A stretch of DNA of 14,874 bases from Thermocaproicibacter sp002397355 (GTDB lineage Bacteria > Bacillota > Clostridia > Oscillospirales > Acutalibacteraceae). Below the pieces are notes generated by a model. The model ran no database searches, was not told the DNA's origin, and worked only from the letters and a program-made list of their open reading frames with translations. Position 1 is the first letter of the stretch. Every line of letters begins with the position of its first letter. Shown one piece after another: positions 13,661 to 14,874 of the stretch. The DNA lies in contig DAISNS010000049.1 of the NCBI GenBank assembly GCA_036830905.1, forward strand, positions 1-14,874, written 5' to 3'. The position numbers and the translations under genes were made by a program.

Positions 13661-14874
13661 ATGAAGCTTCTTTTCAAGAACTGCGGCATCGTCGCCACGG
13701 AGCGCGGCGAATTCCGCGTCATCCGGGACGGCTTTCTCGGCGTGGACGGCGACCGGATCGACTATATCGGCGCCGAGCCGCCGAAGGCGGCCTACGATAG
13801 GGAAAAGGACATGAGCGGCAAGCTGCTGGCCCCGGGGCTCGTCAACTGCCACTGCCACTCGCCGATGACGCTGCTGCGCGGCGTGGGGAGCGACCTGCCG
13901 CTGCAGGAATGGCTTTTCGACAGCGTCTTCCCCATCGAGGACCGCCTGACGGCGGAGGACATCGGCGCCGGCAACGCGCTCGCCCTGCTGGAAATGATCG
14001 CCTGCGGCACGACAAGCTACTCCGACATGTACTACAAAACGGAAACGGCCGTGGAAAACACGGTGAAAGCCGGCCTGCGCGCAAACCTCTGCCGCCCGGT
14101 GCAGTGCTTCGACGAGAGCACAAAGTACGGCGAGGAGCCGCGCGTCGCGGAGTCGCTCGCCCTGTACCGCGCGCACAACGGGGAGGCGGACGGCCGCATC
14201 CGCATCGACTTCTCCATCCACGCGGAATACACCTGCACGGAGCGCATCGCGGCGGCGTACGCGGCGGACTGCAAGGCGCTCGGCGGCAGGATGCACCTGC
14301 ACCTTTCGGAGACGAAGAAGGAGTGCGACGAATGCGCGGCGAAGCGCGGGAAAACGCCGGCCGAATGGTTCCGGGACCTCGGCGTGTTCGATTCCCCCAC
14401 GGCCGCGGCCCACTGCGTCTGGCTCACACGGGGCGACCGGCGGATCCTGAAGGAAAAGGGCGTCTCCGTCGTCCACTGCCCCACCAGCAACATGAAGCTC
14501 GGCAGCGGCTTCGCGCCGGTGCCGGAGATGGCGGCCGAGGGCCTGAACGTCGCGCTCGGCACCGACGGCGCCGCCAGCAACAACAATCTGAACATGATGG
14601 AGGAAATCCACCTGGCCTCCGTGATCCACAACGGGCGCACCCGCGACCCGCTCGTGATGAAGCCGGCCCAGGTGCTGCGCATGGCCACGGCGAACGGCGC
14701 GAAGCTGCAGGGCCGCGGCGACACCGGCTCGCTGGAGGTCGGCAAAAAGGCCGACGTCATCGCGTTCGACCTCGACCGGCCGCACCTGGTCCCGAACCGC
14801 GATCCGCTCGCCCTGCTGGCGTATTCCGCCCAGGGCAGCGACGTCTGCATGACGATGGTGGACGGGAAGATCCT
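13661..14874 (+). CDS. mtaD: Amidohydrolase, probable 5-methylthioadenosine/S-adenosylhomocysteine deaminase (cut by window end)
   Basis: The frame is open from ATG 13661 to the window edge (404 full codons, 3' end missing). AGGAGG lies 6 bases before the start. Metal-binding motifs of the TrzA/MtaD branch are present. The HxH pair is His64 and His66 in NCHCHSPMTLLRG. HLHLSETKKE carries the third histidine, AAHCVW the fourth, and GTDGAASNNNLNMMEE the metal aspartate. An N-terminal beta-sandwich segment precedes the barrel, and the sandwich returns after it (GSLEVGKKADVIAFDLD). Members deaminate adenosine-like nucleosides such as methylthioadenosine or S-adenosylhomocysteine to inosine forms in the cytosol. 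Related aminohydrolases acting on guanine, adenosine or triazines share the motifs, so the substrate call is moderate. It diverges from the SDR gene. Confidence 0.8.
   Translation, partial: MKLLFKNCGIVATERGEFRVIRDGFLGVDGDRIDYIGAEPPKAAYDREKDMSGKLLAPGLVNCHCHSPMTLLRGVGSDLPLQEWLFDSVFPIEDRLTAEDIGAGNALALLEMIACGTTSYSDMYYKTETAVENTVKAGLRANLCRPVQCFDESTKYGEEPRVAESLALYRAHNGEADGRIRIDFSIHAEYTCTERIAAAYAADCKALGGRMHLHLSETKKECDECAAKRGKTPAEWFRDLGVFDSPTAAAHCVWLTRGDRRILKEKGVSVVHCPTSNMKLGSGFAPVPEMAAEGLNVALGTDGAASNNNLNMMEEIHLASVIHNGRTRDPLVMKPAQVLRMATANGAKLQGRGDTGSLEVGKKADVIAFDLDRPHLVPNRDPLALLAYSAQGSDVCMTMVDGKI

Noticed and set aside
13445..14785. A 446-codon - strand open frame opposite the amidohydrolase
   Set aside because: The + strand amidohydrolase frame carries all metal ligands; the - strand translation is Arg/Ala/Val/His-rich without motifs.

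Overview
The window looks like chromosome from a GC-rich, strictly anaerobic member of the Bacillota, most likely a gut-type clostridium. This is inferred from four things: a glycyl radical enzyme with its activase, oxygen-sensitive 2-hydroxyacyl-CoA-dehydratase-type proteins, Gram-positive-style promoters (several TTGACA/TATAAT-like with 17-nt spacers) and strong AGGAGG-type ribosome binding sites. Genes are packed on both strands with strong GC bias at third positions. No RNA genes, insertion sequences or CRISPR arrays were seen, and every gene-free gap is under 300 bases.

Left part (1-5964). The 3' end of a dihydroxy-acid dehydratase gene (ilvD, + strand) meets a HAD-family hydrolase on the - strand. 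Next comes a tight - strand operon read from about 6000 down to 1246: an HgdB-like 2-hydroxyacyl-CoA dehydratase subunit, a protein fusing a second HgdB-like domain to an HgdC-like ATP-dependent activator, cytidine deaminase (cdd) and pyrimidine-nucleoside phosphorylase (pdp). Spacings are a 4-base overlap, then 6 and 13 bases. The operon has a near-consensus promoter at 6007-6035 and ends in a strong hairpin at 1202-1235. It links cytidine-to-uracil salvage to an iron-sulfur, ATP-driven enzyme system of unknown substrate.

Middle part (6090-12349). A divergent + strand arm encodes a TIM-barrel sugar-phosphate isomerase/epimerase-like protein and rhamnulose-1-phosphate aldolase (rhaD), each with its own promoter. 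It ends at a 21-bp perfect-stem terminator shared with the convergent - strand operon. That operon, read from 12300 down, encodes a glycyl radical enzyme with the active-site residues of B12-independent diol/glycerol dehydratase, its radical SAM activase and a DeoR-type regulator. It starts at an exact consensus promoter (TTGACA-17-TATAAT) flanked by inverted repeats. Together these genes suggest anaerobic L-rhamnose use: RhaD releases DHAP and L-lactaldehyde, lactaldehyde is reduced to 1,2-propanediol by an enzyme not in the window, and the glycyl radical enzyme dehydrates the diol to propionaldehyde. No kinase, lactaldehyde reductase or microcompartment gene is visible here.

Right part (12378-14874). 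An extended short-chain dehydrogenase/epimerase (- strand) diverges from an MtaD-like amidohydrolase (+ strand, cut by the window end). The amidohydrolase has a leader of about 140 nt predicted to fold strongly.

The items most worth a second look are the HgdB/activator fusion inside a pyrimidine-salvage operon, the diol-dehydratase-type radical enzyme with an unusually short activase and no nearby microcompartment genes, and the structured leader before the amidohydrolase.
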